Notes under the pieces: model-generated
What the model saw: the letters and a program-made list of their open reading frames with translations, nothing else
What the model was told of the DNA's origin: nothing
Database searches by the model: none
DNA from: Lutjanus erythropterus
Lineage: Eukaryota; Chordata; Actinopteri; Lutjaniformes; Lutjanidae
Direction of reading: 5' to 3'
Assembly (NCBI GenBank): GCA_020091685.1
Contig: CM034600.1
Coordinates: 13,910,938-13,974,937 of the forward strand
DNA length: 64,000 nucleotides
Position numbers and translations under genes: made by a program
In this document: piece by piece, positions 1 to 11,154 of the stretch
How the letters are laid out: every line of letters starts with the position of its first letter
How positions within the stretch are numbered: position 1 is the first letter of the stretch

Positions 1-37
<37 letters not shown>

Positions 38-103
38 ATGCTGTGTATAAAGCTAAAAATGACTGATATAGCTGTTGGCCAAAATCGGCTGATAATATGG
101 ATA

Positions 104-135
<32 letters not shown>
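1..135. repeat. Two (TTA)n microsatellite tracts
   Basis: Tandem TTA trinucleotides run from the window edge to about 36 and again at about 105-135, separated by about 70 bases of unique-looking sequence. The open frame across the second tract is a leucine run made by the repeat and is not a gene. Confidence 0.95.
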
Positions 136-136
<1 letters not shown>

Positions 137-257
137 ATATGGATATATGGATGTATCAATGGAGATGTCTGTCTCTAAATTTTGCATTTTGTCAGCTGTT
201 CTATAATTTAACAGAGCTTGTTTTTCAATTTCTAGAGAATATTTGGCATCTTTTACA

Positions 258-440
258 GCAACAGTGTGTAGGATTTAGTGGCATCTAGCGGCAAAATAGC
301 AGAATTCAAACAACTCGCCTGTCAAGTGAGGACAAACTACAGTGGGTATGACAGTTGTGCAAAACTGGAAAGGCCATATCTGGAGCCAGTTTGTCCATTC
401 TGGTCTCCTGTAGAAACTTTAAGAACCACAAAATCCTTTA
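258..440 (+). mobile_element. Left part of a terminal-inverted-repeat element (CAGTGTGTAGGATTTA family)
   Basis: The segment opens with CAGTGTGTAGGATTTA at about 262 and continues with a 'GTGGCATCTAG' motif and a 'GTTTGTCCATTCTGG' stretch. I recall this layout from a non-autonomous DNA element family common in teleosts; that is memory, not a search. Independent in-window support is the related right end at 14287-14441, which finishes with the near inverse complement TAAATCTTACACATTG. No transposase is present. After about 440 the match fades, so this copy is truncated or decayed. Confidence 0.65.
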
Positions 441-839
441 TGTTAGCTGAGTTGAAACACAGCACTTATCTCATCTCTCAAAAAAGAAAACCTGAGGCTC
501 AGATAAGCATCTTTTTATATATTTTTTATGTTTTTCTGTATTTACGCAAACACGAACCATTAATCAAAGTCAATCTTATTTCTTTCAACCTCACATTCTT
601 CTCCCGTCGTACCACACCACCCTTGTCAATCATGTGCCATATGTGAGAAAAACAACTCCTAATTGTGAGAGAGAGGTGGCGGCACATAAGAGCATCCCTG
701 GGTTTACTGATTCATGGCACCCAATCAGCAAGACATGAAGATAATAACACACATTCTCCGTCTTTCTTTACTCCTCACTCTCTTTCATTTTCTTGTCTCT
801 TTCTCTCCGTCTCTTTCCTCTCTTTCTCTCATTAAATCT
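441..839. other. No gene seen; pyrimidine-rich stretch
   Basis: Ordinary AT-rich non-coding sequence, ending in a C/T-rich tract at about 755-835. The frame that runs from 278 to 646 is short and crosses out of the repeat, so it is not supported as coding. Confidence 0.6.
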
Positions 840-1080
840 GTTCCACCCTTTAACCCTGTGGGCAGGTGCTACTGTAATTAGCCATTATTTGACTATCAAA
901 AGTCAGGAGTTGATTAAATGGCCGCGAAGCAGCACGCAGAGCACTTTCCCTCTGAGCCCAGCCCCATAATTTCAAAAGCTTCTTGCAACCTGCTGAGGGC
1001 CTTTCAGGTCTGTGAGACGCCGCTTCCGACCGCTGGTAAGAGCCTGTTGCCGGCGGTAATCAAAACTGATAATCTTACAG
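840..1080. promoter_or_regulatory. Enhancer-like block (candidate conserved non-coding element)
   Basis: Repeat-free, balanced-composition sequence with homeodomain-type cores (TAATTAG at about 876, GATTAAA at about 912, TAATCAAAACTGATAAT at about 1058). The texture resembles conserved developmental enhancers, but conservation cannot be measured here. The 140-codon frame at 918-1340 continues into a low-complexity purine stretch and shows no domain, so a protein is not called. Confidence 0.35.
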
Positions 1081-1229
1081 GAGAGAAAGGGGGGGAGTGG
1101 GGTGTGGGTGGAGGAGAGAAAAGAGAGCGAAAGAAAGAAATGGTCGGGGGCTTTCGGGAGGTTGGAACTCAAGCAGAGAGCCTTCCATTAGAAATGTGTT
1201 GTGGCTCTGAGGGGGCCGGTGGCCAGCAA
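1081..1229. repeat. G/A-rich purine tract
   Basis: An imperfect G/A-rich low-complexity run occupies about 1081-1165 (GAGAGAAAGGGGGGGAG onward). It separates two enhancer-like blocks. Confidence 0.6.
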
Positions 1230-1640
1230 GCGGTGAAAAATGCTGCCTTCTTAAGGCAAGTGAATGGCATCTCTTTAGTGATTAGGAGCGGTAATAATGG
1301 GCACCCCTGCCTCTTACCCCTAAGTCCATTTTATTGCTAATTCATTTACCTGTTATTTCAGACAAACTTGACAGGAGTCACCTGCTAAGAAGTCATGTTT
1401 GTCAGGCAGGTATGCCCATTAGCTGGGGATCTTAAATCAGCCTTACAATGGTGCCAGTAGGGGAGGAGAAAGGCTGGCCTTGTTGTTAGCAGATAACACC
1501 ACACCACAGTTATCCTGACCAATGTGGAAAATCTTTTCTGCTCCAAAAATAATTAGACTTCATCCCTGGAGCGATTCTTAATTAATGCAGTTTTTTTCTT
1601 TCATTGTAAGTGGATTTTTAAGCCAAGCTGATCTGCTTTT
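1230..1640. promoter_or_regulatory. Enhancer-like block (candidate conserved non-coding element)
   Basis: Non-repetitive stretch with several AT-rich homeodomain cores (GCTAATTCATTTACC at about 1336, CTTAATTAATGCAG at about 1577) and two CAGGTA/CACCTG E-box-like sites (TCACCTGC at about 1379, GGCAGGTATG at about 1405). No open frame is meaningful. Called regulatory from composition and site density only. Confidence 0.35.
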
Positions 1641-2476
1641 GTGCTCTGCTGTGAAAATCCAGTACACTCAGGAAAAATATTACATCTGACCTGGTGCATT
1701 AAGGAAAAACAGCTGATTGAAAATGAGTTATGAAAACATGTTATAATCTCTTTTTGTGTGAAATTTAATCTAGGTTGTAGACCTGAAGAACTGATTTTTT
1801 GTTTTTTCGTATGTGGTACAGTTTCAGTTGCAGAGCGACCTTTTTGCATTTTCACGGCAGAATCCCCTCACACTGAGCAAAACCATTAACATCCAAATAA
1901 ATATTTGACTAGATATAGTTTATATTAGAATAAATCATGTCATATACATGCTATTATATTCCCCAAGGAGAAGTGGGGCAAAATAATCACTTTGGCTCTC
2001 CTGGTTAATGTTCTGGATAATTCTCCCCAGGGAAACACTCTCTATGATAATATCCTCATACGAGCATCTCGATCTGAAATGTCACAGCTGAGATTAGAGT
2101 GTGGTTATGGTGTATTCCCATGGAGTGTGGAAAAACCAAATGGGTTTAACATAGCGGAGTGAAGAAGCACAACAAAATATGTAAATAGGTACAAAGATTT
2201 AATTTATATTATTGCATTTAGGTATAGATAAGTATTCTGCTTGAGACAATAATCACTCCTGAAAAAGAAAAAAGACATAATTGCACTGACACTTTGGCCA
2301 ACAGCTCAGTATAGCTGACTTCAGTGTCCAGGCCACAGTCATCGTCTATCAGCCGAGTGCAGGTCACTCTCTCTGACTGCAACGTTCACATCAGTCTCAA
2401 TGTTGTTAGCTTAATAAAAGGATTATCCACTATGAATTAGTACTAACACACAGAAAACCCCTCTCTTGGGATGATG

Positions 2477-2477
<1 letters not shown>
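1641..2477. other. No gene seen
   Basis: AT-rich single-copy-looking sequence with no frame above background, no terminal repeats and no tandem repeat of note. Confidence 0.6.

Positions 2478-2507
<30 letters not shown>
2478..2507. repeat. (GT)n microsatellite
   Basis: About 14 uninterrupted GT units followed directly by GGGATCCCC. A degenerate GT-rich stretch follows at about 2598-2630. Confidence 0.97.
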
Positions 2508-2509
2508 GG

Positions 2510-2800
2510 ATCCCCTCTCATTGCCTGCCTCTCCTGGGATCCCCCACTCGGCCTAATCATTGTTTCTCTAACAGATAATTCTCCATGTCCTCACACGTGT
2601 CTGTGTCTGTGCGTGTGTTTGTGTATGTGTTAATTAGTGCTGTGCCGGTTGAGTGTGCTCTTCCTTGTAATCACTTAATTAGGGGTGATGGCCCCGATGC
2701 TTGTTTACTCAATTAGCCATCCTCTTTAATTATCTAATTCACAGCGAGTCAACTGTTCTTGTTAGCAGGCTCAATGAAGGAGCGATACACTGGATTTGTT
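2510..2800. promoter_or_regulatory. Homeodomain-site-rich block (candidate enhancer)
   Basis: At least eight TAAT/ATTA cores lie within 190 bases, several as full TAATTA or close pairs: 2554, 2576, 2631 (TAATTAG), 2668, 2675 (TTAATTAGG), 2711 (AATTAGCC) and 2726-2740 (TTTAATTATCTAATTC). The intervening sequence is not AT-rich, so the density is not just base composition. This is the pattern of a developmental homeodomain-bound enhancer; target gene unknown. Confidence 0.45.
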
Positions 2801-2887
2801 TAAAAATGGACTTCCACCTCAGAGGAAGAACAAACAAGTAAAAGTAAAGGCCAAATGCAGAAAAGGGAAGATAAGGCCATGTAAATA

Positions 2888-3928
2888 CAGGGCTGAAAAA
2901 TTAATCTAATATTAATCTTGATCACTATTTTTGTTTCCCACAATTAAATTAACATGATCAAATGCAATATCGTAGTTCTCCACTGATAAAAAAAAAAACT
3001 CTGCTGCATATCAAATCAAGCGCTTCCTAAAGCAACAGCCAGCCACCCTGCAGCAGCAGCCTGTGCAAAACTTCCTGGATGTTGCAGCTGTGGTCCAGAG
3101 TAGAAGAGTAATATGCAACAGAGAGCAGGCAAAGAAAATCAGATATCTGGATCAGATGGCAAAGAGCTAGTCCCTCGAAACAGATAATCATCCGTTGTTT
3201 GGAAGTGTTTAAAAAAAATCCAATATATCTGCTGATATTTCAGTGAGACCTCAAATGCACCCATCAAACTCTTGTGACTCAGATATGGAATGGAGAAAGG
3301 ATAATTTACAGATTAACAATGAACTTTACTGTCCAAAATGACAACATGTCAATGAAACAGTGAATTTTCACTTGAATGTTTTACTATTTATAAATAATAA
3401 ATAAATGAAAAAACATAAATAGAAAAATCAAGGATCAAATATACCTAAAATGCTGCAGATAAAACCAAAAACAAACAAGCAAACAAATAAATAAACACTG
3501 CATTATGTTATGTCAAAAAAGTATCGGCCAATAGATAAATCTGTGTCATGCAAAGCGTGATTTATCTACGCCTCAAAGCAACAACACTTATTTGTTCAAC
3601 CACCTGAAAAAAAACACCACACACTACAGTACGATGAATGTATGAAGGCCAAGAAGAATAATGTCATTAATGTGACCTCACTGAATCCCATTGAATCACC
3701 AGTGACGCTGAATAGCACGTCACAGTATGAACGTAGCACAACACTAGTATAATAGTGTGAATAAGGACCAATCTTATTTTAATGAAGAGATTTGTACATT
3801 AGCAGGAATGTAGCACAACATTAAATGTGAAAGTGCTTGTGAACTTGAACGTGAACTGTGTGTAAATAATTCTGATCTTGACCAAAATAATCGTCATTGT
3901 CATTTTGGCCGTAATCGCACAGTCCTGG
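2888..3928. mobile_element. hAT-like non-autonomous element with diverged terminal repeats
   Basis: The left end reads CAGGGCTGAAAAATTAATC and the right end, read on the other strand, CCAGGACTGTGCGATTACGG. They share a CAGGG/ACTG...ATTA core and both are followed inward by an 'ATTTTGG/TTTTTG' and 'TTGATCA/TCAAGATCA' motif. I recall the 'GCACGATTA' end from teleost hAT-type elements. The interior has AT-rich filler at 3370-3500 and no intact transposase. No clear 8-base target duplication could be found, so the exact ends are uncertain. Confidence 0.5.
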
Positions 3929-4480
3929 TTTGTGTCACTCTCCTTTTAAGCAAACGCATGTATACATAAGCATCATCAGACACTAGGCCATGCTCATGGA
4001 CTACATCTGAGTGCTGAGCCACATGCCTCAGATTACTGTCGCTCCGATTCCCTCAGATTTAGTCATTAATGATAAAATCTATGTCAAAAAAGAAAGCAAG
4101 TGAAATCTCATGGTGAGCATGATTGATGGTTGCTTTAAATGGAGGGGTCCAGGGCCGGCTCTATTGTTTCTCCTGACCAGCCTCGCCACCTACTCCACCA
4201 CCTCCGCCCCCGCTCCTTCATGTGGATTAAGGCCTGCCGTTTATTTAACAGTTCATTTGAGCGAAGGGGTGACCAAGGTGAAGCCGACGGGGTGGGGTGG
4301 AGGGGGGTGGGGTTGGCAGGGTGTCTACGCTGTGCCGTCGCGGGACGTCCCTTGCGGGACAGTGCCAGGCTGCGCTGTGGGGAGACGAGACAGGGCCTCC
4401 CCAGTGGACTAATGCCCTGTAATGAAGATTAAGACTCAGTCAAAGACCATACTGTTCAGCGGAGATCGGAGGGGAGGAGA
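3929..4480. other. No gene seen; GC-rich segment
   Basis: Short overlapping frames at 4110-4432 arise from a locally GC-rich, stop-poor stretch with GGGGTGGGG-type runs at about 4290-4310. The two frames overlap on the same strand in different phases, neither has a recognisable domain, and both end at different stops, so neither is called. A few CpG clusters at 4335-4380 are too small for an island. Confidence 0.55.
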
Positions 4481-6139
4481 GAGGGATGGAAGGAGGGGGA
4501 GAGGGAAGGAAGTGAGGATAAAGGATAAAGTAGGGATAGGGAGGACAGAAACCCTGGTTTGCAGAATGTGTTTGAGGCTGGATTATCCTAATTTTCAGCA
4601 ACAGGTACTGATACAGCCAACTATAGAAAAAATGACTCCACATAAAGCTGTGATTAATTGTTTGAGGAAATATACAAACCCACCTTTTTTTATGCTTTCT
4701 AGTGTGTTCTTAATCAAAATTTCTGAATCAGCTGGGAACAGAAACAGACTTTCATCAACAATGTGCTGATTGAATTACAGCCTATTAGAAATGATCGCCT
4801 CTTAAACCACCACTATAGCCACAAACCTCAATAAAAGAATTCAGTGAAACAAAAAACACTATTAAATAACGCCCTCTGCATCCAGGGGGCCACAAACTGC
4901 AAGCTAGGAACAACAAAGACATTCATTAGGATAAGTTTTGGTGAATTAATTTGAGCCCTGTTTGAAATACACACTTCCATGCCCCTTTCCTCTCACTTAA
5001 TGACTGAATGAATAATGTTGAAAAAGCACTCCAATCACAAAGCTCTGATACGTTATATTGTTATCGTCACAGATTCCTGACAAAACTCAATATTCATTGC
5101 CCCTTCAGCTCAGCTTTAGCCACAACTTTTTTTCTAGATACGTGTAGTGACTAACATTATCTGTCTGCTGTTTAGTGCAGGCAGGTGTATTGACGTGGTG
5201 TGAAACAACATCATATAAGAAATTTGTATAAAAGCAAACCAATGAGACAAAAGACCACAGAGTTGCCGAGCTGACTAATAATTCTCAGTTTCAGTACACC
5301 ACATTGTCTTTCAGTTCAATGTTAACCTGAAAAAGAATTTATTAATGCAGTTTTAAGTAGTAAAAAGCTTATTTTAATTTTGCAGCAGCTACTCTTCTTG
5401 GGGAAAGTTTGGGTGTTACTTTTGTGATCTTCAATTTAAGTCACTTTCATAAACAGAGATAACAGAAGTTATCTCAGGGTACTTCTATCATATGGAGCAG
5501 GTCTACACCACACTTTATGCAATAGTATTTACAGAAACCCAACAGTTGCCCACAAGAGAAAGCACTAAGGCGACAATGGTGAGGAAAAACATACTGGTTC
5601 TAATGTGGGTGACCATCCTCTATCATTGGCTGGGTTGAAGAAAAAACGAAGGGTTTTGAATCTCACTGAATGAGAAACTGACTGAGTACTTTTTGTATGT
5701 TTCTCTAATTTGAAGGCCCTGTTCTAAAAATCTACTTGCATATGATTTTAGTAAAATTAGATGCTGAATTTTGACACTTTTTCAGCCACTATAGCTGCTA
5801 ATCAAAAACGGTACATTTCCTGGCCTGTCTGTTAGCTACCAGACACTAAAATACATGAACGGAGATATATACACATGTGCTTTTGTGTATGTGTGTGTCT
5901 GTGGCTCAAAGCATAAGGACAGCTAACCAGAGTGGCCTCAACACACGGCGCGCTTCACTTACCACTCTGTGGCTAAAAGCTCCCCTAAGACCTGTTACGC
6001 CCAGACACACTTCCACTGTCTCCCGCCATCTCCTCATCCTTCTCTCCCCTCCTATTTCTTCTTTTCTTTCTTTCCAGAACAATTTTCAAATGTTTTGTCT
6101 ACCTAAAATATTCAAGGGGCCAGAGTGATGTGCGGACAC
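4481..6139. other. No gene seen
   Basis: A G/A-rich tract at 4460-4540 is followed by AT-rich unique-looking sequence. Nothing diagnostic of a gene, RNA or recent transposon was found. Confidence 0.6.
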
Positions 6140-6182
6140 AGGGATGGATTGATGGATGGATGGGTAGGTGGGTGGGTGGAGA
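6140..6182. repeat. (GGAT)n/(GGGT)n tetranucleotide repeat
   Basis: About ten imperfect units of GGAT turning into GGGT. The flanks 6183-6420 are C/T-rich and stop-poor, which explains the open frames on both strands there. Confidence 0.85.
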
Positions 6183-6680
6183 AAGGGGGATCTTTTTTCA
6201 CATGACCTTGTGTTGGCGGGGCCAGCCTCTCACCCCCACTCCCCGTCTCTCCTCCCCAGACGGGCTGTGTCTGTGACTGGCCTGGCAGTTCTGGCCTCTC
6301 TTGGGCATTCTGGCATTCCTCCCCGTCATGCCCCCCCCATCCCCCTGCCTCCGGCTGTCCCCTGCCCTCTGACGGTTTCCATCTTTACTGACGTTCATTC
6401 TCTTTCTTAAGCACCATCTTTTGCTCGTCTATCTATAGACACTGTGTTGTGTTAACACCTCGCCTTCTCTCACGCCATTTCTGCTTCTGTGGCATTTTTT
6501 TGTCTTTTCTGTTTTCAGGCTGATTCAAGAAGTGTTGTGGAAAATAACAGTAAAGAAAAACATTACAAATATTTAAATATGGTGTATCAAAATCCTCATC
6601 TTCTTTTATATCTCCTGCATAGCTATCCTCAAAGTGCAAAATGCTAAACTCGTAGAAATAAAGCTGCTAACTAGAACCAT

Positions 6681-6879
6681 TAAGGGTTCTTTGGCTTGTC
6701 CCCAAAGGAGAACCCTTTTTGGTTCCTGATAGAAACATTTATAAATGTTTCATCTGAAACCCTGTTACAGGCCATTTCCACCAACATGGAACCAGGCCCA
6801 TCCCTGTTCAAGAACGGGCCTGTTTCACACAGAACTCCCTATGAGAGGTTCTACAGAGAACCCTTTTAGGAACCCTTTA
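6681..6879. mobile_element. Small MITE with AGGGTTC terminal inverted repeats
   Basis: The left end TAAGGGTTCTTTGGC is mirrored by the right end, which on the other strand reads TAAAGGGTTCCTAAAAGGG. Internally, GAACCC and GGTTCT motifs recur in both orientations (6709, 6848, 6858). I recall this GAACCCTTTTTGGTTC family as widespread in fish. At about 200 bases it carries no gene. The 7-base core AGGGTTC is exact at both ends. Confidence 0.7.
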
Positions 6880-7639
6880 TGTCTGCAGTACAGTGTGACA
6901 GAAGACTTTTCTAACACAAAAGAAACACTCCCCCTGGTGATGTGGAGCTTCAAACGCACCCAGCCGTTCTCACGCACAGATGAACCTTTATCTCCCTCGT
7001 CTGACACGTGAAAATATTTTTGACAAGCAGGACCACACAACTCTCTGTTCTCCGCCTCCGCCTGGCTCCCAGGTCTCCGTGGCAACGCCATGCGGGTCGT
7101 CATGTTATTATCACCAATGCTTGACCAGCCAGCCCTTTGCATTCACTCTATCTGCCTTAATGGACTCGCTGCTTTCTTGACAGACAGAATGTGTGTGTCC
7201 TGTTGAGTGTGTGTTTGTGTCTGTTTTGAAGTGTATGAGCACCAATAATCTTCCAAAGAGGGGACATTTCAGCAATAAGTGATTAGAGATGTCAAGTGAA
7301 GGGACTGCTGTTTTGAATTTAATAACAGAAATATCTCAGCTTTAAAAATATCCATTCATTTGGCACCAAAAAACAGAACATCAGCAATGGAATTAAATTT
7401 AGGATAGCATAAAGGTTAAAGAAAAATTCACATAAGTTTGTGATTTTTTTAATGAATTCCAGGAGGGATGATGCATTAACATGAATTTTTATTGTATTGT
7501 GGTTTATGGAAGCTACTATTGTGCCTTCACTGCAGTCGATTTGATTGCTGGGTACAATCAAAAAATGACAAGCCCAGACACCACCCATTCTGAGGTCATA
7601 CAATCTCTGCAGTAAAACAAAATATTAATGAAAGTATGG
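6880..7639. other. No gene seen
   Basis: Unique-looking sequence with a weak GT-rich stretch at 7188-7230. Open frames on both strands overlap each other at 6745-7180, as expected from a stop-poor interval rather than a gene. Confidence 0.55.
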
Positions 7640-8340
7640 TACGATTTTCAATACAGATTCCGATCCCTGACTTTGAGCATTCGCCGATACAGTGAGGGGT
7701 CTGGTACCAGTGCGTTAAAAAAGAAAATCTCAGAGTTCAGTCCACTCGGCAAAGAGTCTGTTTAGTTTTTCCCACAACAACAATTCCGTCTAATCCAGTT
7801 CAAAATCACAATAGAAAGATAACTCAAAAAGTCTGCTCCGCTTTTCCTGGAAACAAATCAAATCAGGGAATAATGACTGAAATACCAGCATCTGTATTCA
7901 CAGTTCAATCATGGAAATTATGTGCAGTAAATACACCGGGCAATCATGGTAATATTGATCAGTCAGTCAGTCCGGTTTGGAGCTTGGCCTTTGCGATGCT
8001 GAAGCACTAGTAACTGCTGGAAGAACTCTGACAGGGAACTAAACAATTCCCCCTCTTGATACAAACTTCAAAGATCTGCTTAACACGAGCTGCAATAATG
8101 CAGATTTTGCAATGCAATCTGATGCAGAGGTAAATCTTGTGTTTCTCTCCTCCACTGACCGTAACATTTGGCATATGGGACTTTGCTACACTCCTGTTTT
8201 GGGGCTAATTATAAAGTGGTATGCGATCGGTGCATAGACTTGCATACTTGTCAATGTTGCATTTTAGGCTGTATCAGAGGCATGTTCTGATAGTGGTATC
8301 AGTATTGGAAAAACCTTTAGAAATTACACAATATAAAAGA
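7640..8340. mobile_element. Possible relic of a CGATAC-type DNA element
   Basis: The left part contains GGTACGATTTTCAATACAG and CGCCGATACAG; the right part contains GGTATCAGTATTGG. Runs of degraded 'cgatac/gtatcg' words at both ends are typical of a teleost repeat I know only from memory. Terminal repeats are too decayed to align with certainty, so both the family and the limits are tentative. Confidence 0.3.
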
Positions 8341-8463
8341 AACCCAGAAATTGAAGTGTTTCAGAGGAAAGATTTGCTTCTTCAGATATGCAGTGGAGAG
8401 AGTTATAACTGGGGGCAACAGAATGTCCTCATACGGATAGTAAAAACAAATGTGTGAACGCAA

Positions 8464-8491
8464 ATGTGTGTGCATGTGTGTGTGTGTGTGA
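8464..8491. repeat. (GT)n microsatellite
   Basis: An interrupted GT tract with a GCAT break near its start. Confidence 0.9.
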
Positions 8492-8559
8492 GGAAACTCA
8501 TATGACAGCCCCCGCAACTGTCAGACTAGCGCCCTCCTCCTTTTGTTGGGTGACCCCAG

Positions 8560-8814
8560 AGAATGTGGTGGGAATGGCCACTGGGAGAAAGATTATGGAG
8601 AGACAAAGACTGCAAGAGAGGGAATGAGAGAAGGATAGAAAGAGTGAAAGGCCCAAGAGAAGAAAGAGAGGAAGAGGTCATGGAGCCAGCTGATGTGAAA
8701 GTGCCTCCGATCACCTCGTGCTTCTCCTCCACCCCCTCGCTCTGTCTCTCTCTATCTGTTCCACTCTTTCTTTCGTTCCCACTTGAATTCCTCTCCCAGC
8801 GCTTCACTCCATTG
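8560..8814. repeat. Purine tract followed by mirror pyrimidine tract
   Basis: A GA-rich run (about 8580-8690) is followed by a CT-rich run (about 8715-8800). The two complement each other loosely and keep long frames open on both strands. Not a gene. Confidence 0.55.
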
Positions 8815-8822
8815 TGACGTCA
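8815..8822. promoter_or_regulatory. Perfect CRE palindrome TGACGTCA
   Basis: An exact 8-base full cAMP-response element (CREB/ATF consensus) is followed 8 bases later by CGATCG, another palindrome, in an otherwise CpG-poor area. The motif match is certain; function is inferred. No transcription start is evident nearby. Confidence 0.4.
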
Positions 8823-8864
8823 GGTTTCGATCGTCGATAACAACAGAGATGCGTCAGTCGGGGC

Positions 8865-8990
8865 CCACACACACACACTGAACACACACACACAAGTTAA
8901 AAGTGCCACTGCAAGTTAAAAGTGGCCCTCAGACTCTCAGACTCACACTCACACACATACATGAGCACACAGTGACACACAGCAGTGGCC
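8865..8990. repeat. CA-rich microsatellite cluster
   Basis: Three short CA runs (about 8868-8878, 8883-8894, 8944-8984) with unique interruptions, including a direct duplication of AAGTTAAAAGTG at 8894 and 8913. Confidence 0.85.
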
Positions 8991-11070
8991 TTTGAGTGAA
9001 TGCTCCTCACAAGGCATAATGACAGCATTCTGCAGTAACCATAGCTGGGACAGTTCCCACAGACAAGACAGACAGAGACAGAGAAAGACCATTTCTCTCT
9101 GTCTTCACCTCTCCTCCTACTCCCCACCTCCTCTCTAACAACCCTGACTTTGTCTGGACCATGTGACCTTCAACAGATCAACGCTATTGGCTGACAAAGT
9201 CTGGACAGACAGAATCTTCGAATGCAATCAGGGATTACAGACATAGTAAAGGAATAATCTACTCCAAAAACGTTCCACTTTAAAGCCTGAAAGTTAGCTC
9301 TGAAAAGTTCAGAGCTTGCTGAGAATTGTCAAAATGGTAATAAAAACTTCTCCAACCAATCCTGCAGAACAGATAATATATAATCTTAATTAATAAAATA
9401 ATCTCAATATGATATCCTTTCAAGCTAGGGGAAGGTGATACCACGACACAGAAGGAGTGTGCTTAGTTATGTTGTGTGCAGATTTTGAGTATTGGAAAAA
9501 TCTTGAACAGACAGATCAACAACAGAGCAGCACTCTGTGGCCATGCATATTTTTTTGGCGCTTTTAGCACCACAAGCCAAATGATAGGATTTTCCCCAAT
9601 TTCTAATTTCTAACTTACTCTGGAAATCTTATCTTATCTCACTTCATCCTATTTTATCTCAGGTTAGGCCTTAAATACTCAATCCAACATCACTTTAACT
9701 AACTAACTGTCTGTTAAACGTCACGGCAATAAATTCTCATACAGGAGCTCTTTTAGTGTGCAGATCTTTTCTTCTCTTTTTATGCTTTGATATTTTGTGA
9801 TCCAGCACCCAACCCATTGGGCCTCTGGGATGTGTGTGTCTTTTTCTCGTAGTGCTTATTGTTACCTAGCAACCGACACTACTCCTCTCATCTCACATCT
9901 AAGAGTTAAACAACTTTGTAAATGTTGTTTTTTCTCATTGAAACACAATGAAACATGCAAAAATGCAGTTAGAGGTGTTGGTAACATCTGTAGAGAGATC
10001 CAAAAATGTTATTTTAGGAAAATTTACAACACAGCTAAGTTGAGGGATAAAAGAAAGAGAGTGGGCTAAGATAGCAGGCAGTCTCCAACATATCTGGCAT
10101 CTGTTGTGTAAAACCAATAAAAAAGCAGTCGTATACATACTAAATCGACTTAGCTAACACTACCTTTACCTACTGTTCATGAACTGTACTAGTAGCTACT
10201 GTTAGATAACCCTACCATTTGATACAGTTGACAAATAATCCCTAATTACCATGATTACCAAACACTTGATAAGTTTCTGTAATTCATTGTTGCCACTGAC
10301 ATCCACCTCTGCAAAGGTGTAAGCTACGAACCTTTCAAACCTACATGCAGTGAGTATTTTGGGATTCAGCTGAGTTCATTTTCAACTTTCCACCTTCTCT
10401 ATACACAGGACGATGTTAGGAGGCTAACGGTATGCTTTGAAAAGATTATCCTGCCTTAGGATCCAAACATTCCCCAACATACATGATTTCAACCATGTGA
10501 GCTCAATCTCTGCATATTTGTCTGTCTGTCTGCGACGGACCACTCCCCATCCCTCTGAAACCCACCACACAAACACTACATGGAAGCTCAGTGCTGACTG
10601 CCTCCGCTTTCAGACCACTTTTTTTCCTCGTCTGACCTGATACAATGCAGGATTTGGCAGTGTATATTTTGAAGAGGGGGATGGGGATGAAGTTGGTGAC
10701 GCTGGTGCTGGTGGTGGTGCTGGATGGTGGGGGGGCAGGTTACGGAGCCAAATGAAAACATGTCACTCAGGGCCCATTAAAACGTAACCCTGCCCAGCAG
10801 AAGAAAGGGACCCATATCACCATTAAGTCATCTTGGGGCGAAGCAAAAACCGCAAATATTATTCCTACACCCCCCACCACCACCACACCCAATACACACA
10901 CGCTCACACACTCCTCCCCTTCTTTTCCTTCAGATGACAGAGAAGACGGGATGATTGGTCCAACGGTGTGTTTGCTCACTGCAGAATGACAAGATGATAT
11001 TTGGGAACTTCCAGATCATGCAACAGTTTGTTTGTTTTCAAGAGGAGAATTGAAGTTATTTATACATATT
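8991..11070. other. No gene seen
   Basis: Two kilobases of unremarkable sequence. A G-rich GGTGGTGGTGC stretch lies at 10697-10737 and its C-rich counterpart (CCCCCCACCACCACC) at 10869-10886. No terminal repeats, splice-flanked frame or RNA-like structure was identified. Confidence 0.55.
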
Positions 11071-11154
11071 CTATCGATCCATCCATCGATCTACCCATCT
11101 CTTTATCTATCTATCTACCTATCTATCCATCTGTCCATCTATCCATCTATCTAT
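11071..11154. repeat. (ATCT)n/(ATCC)n tetranucleotide repeat
   Basis: About 20 imperfect tetranucleotide units alternating ATCT and ATCC. The apparent protein here (Tyr/Leu/Ser/Ile repeats) is produced by the microsatellite. Confidence 0.93.

Noticed and set aside
918..1340. 140-codon frame
   Set aside because: Runs through a purine-rich low-complexity tract, overlapped by a minus-strand frame; no domain. A regulatory reading fits better.
4335..4380. Possible CpG island
   Set aside because: Too short and too few CpGs; the surrounding sequence is CpG-poor.
5943..6040. Minus-strand donor-like AGTG|GTAAGTGAA
   Set aside because: Excellent donor, but the upstream sequence on that strand is purine-rich with no usable acceptor.
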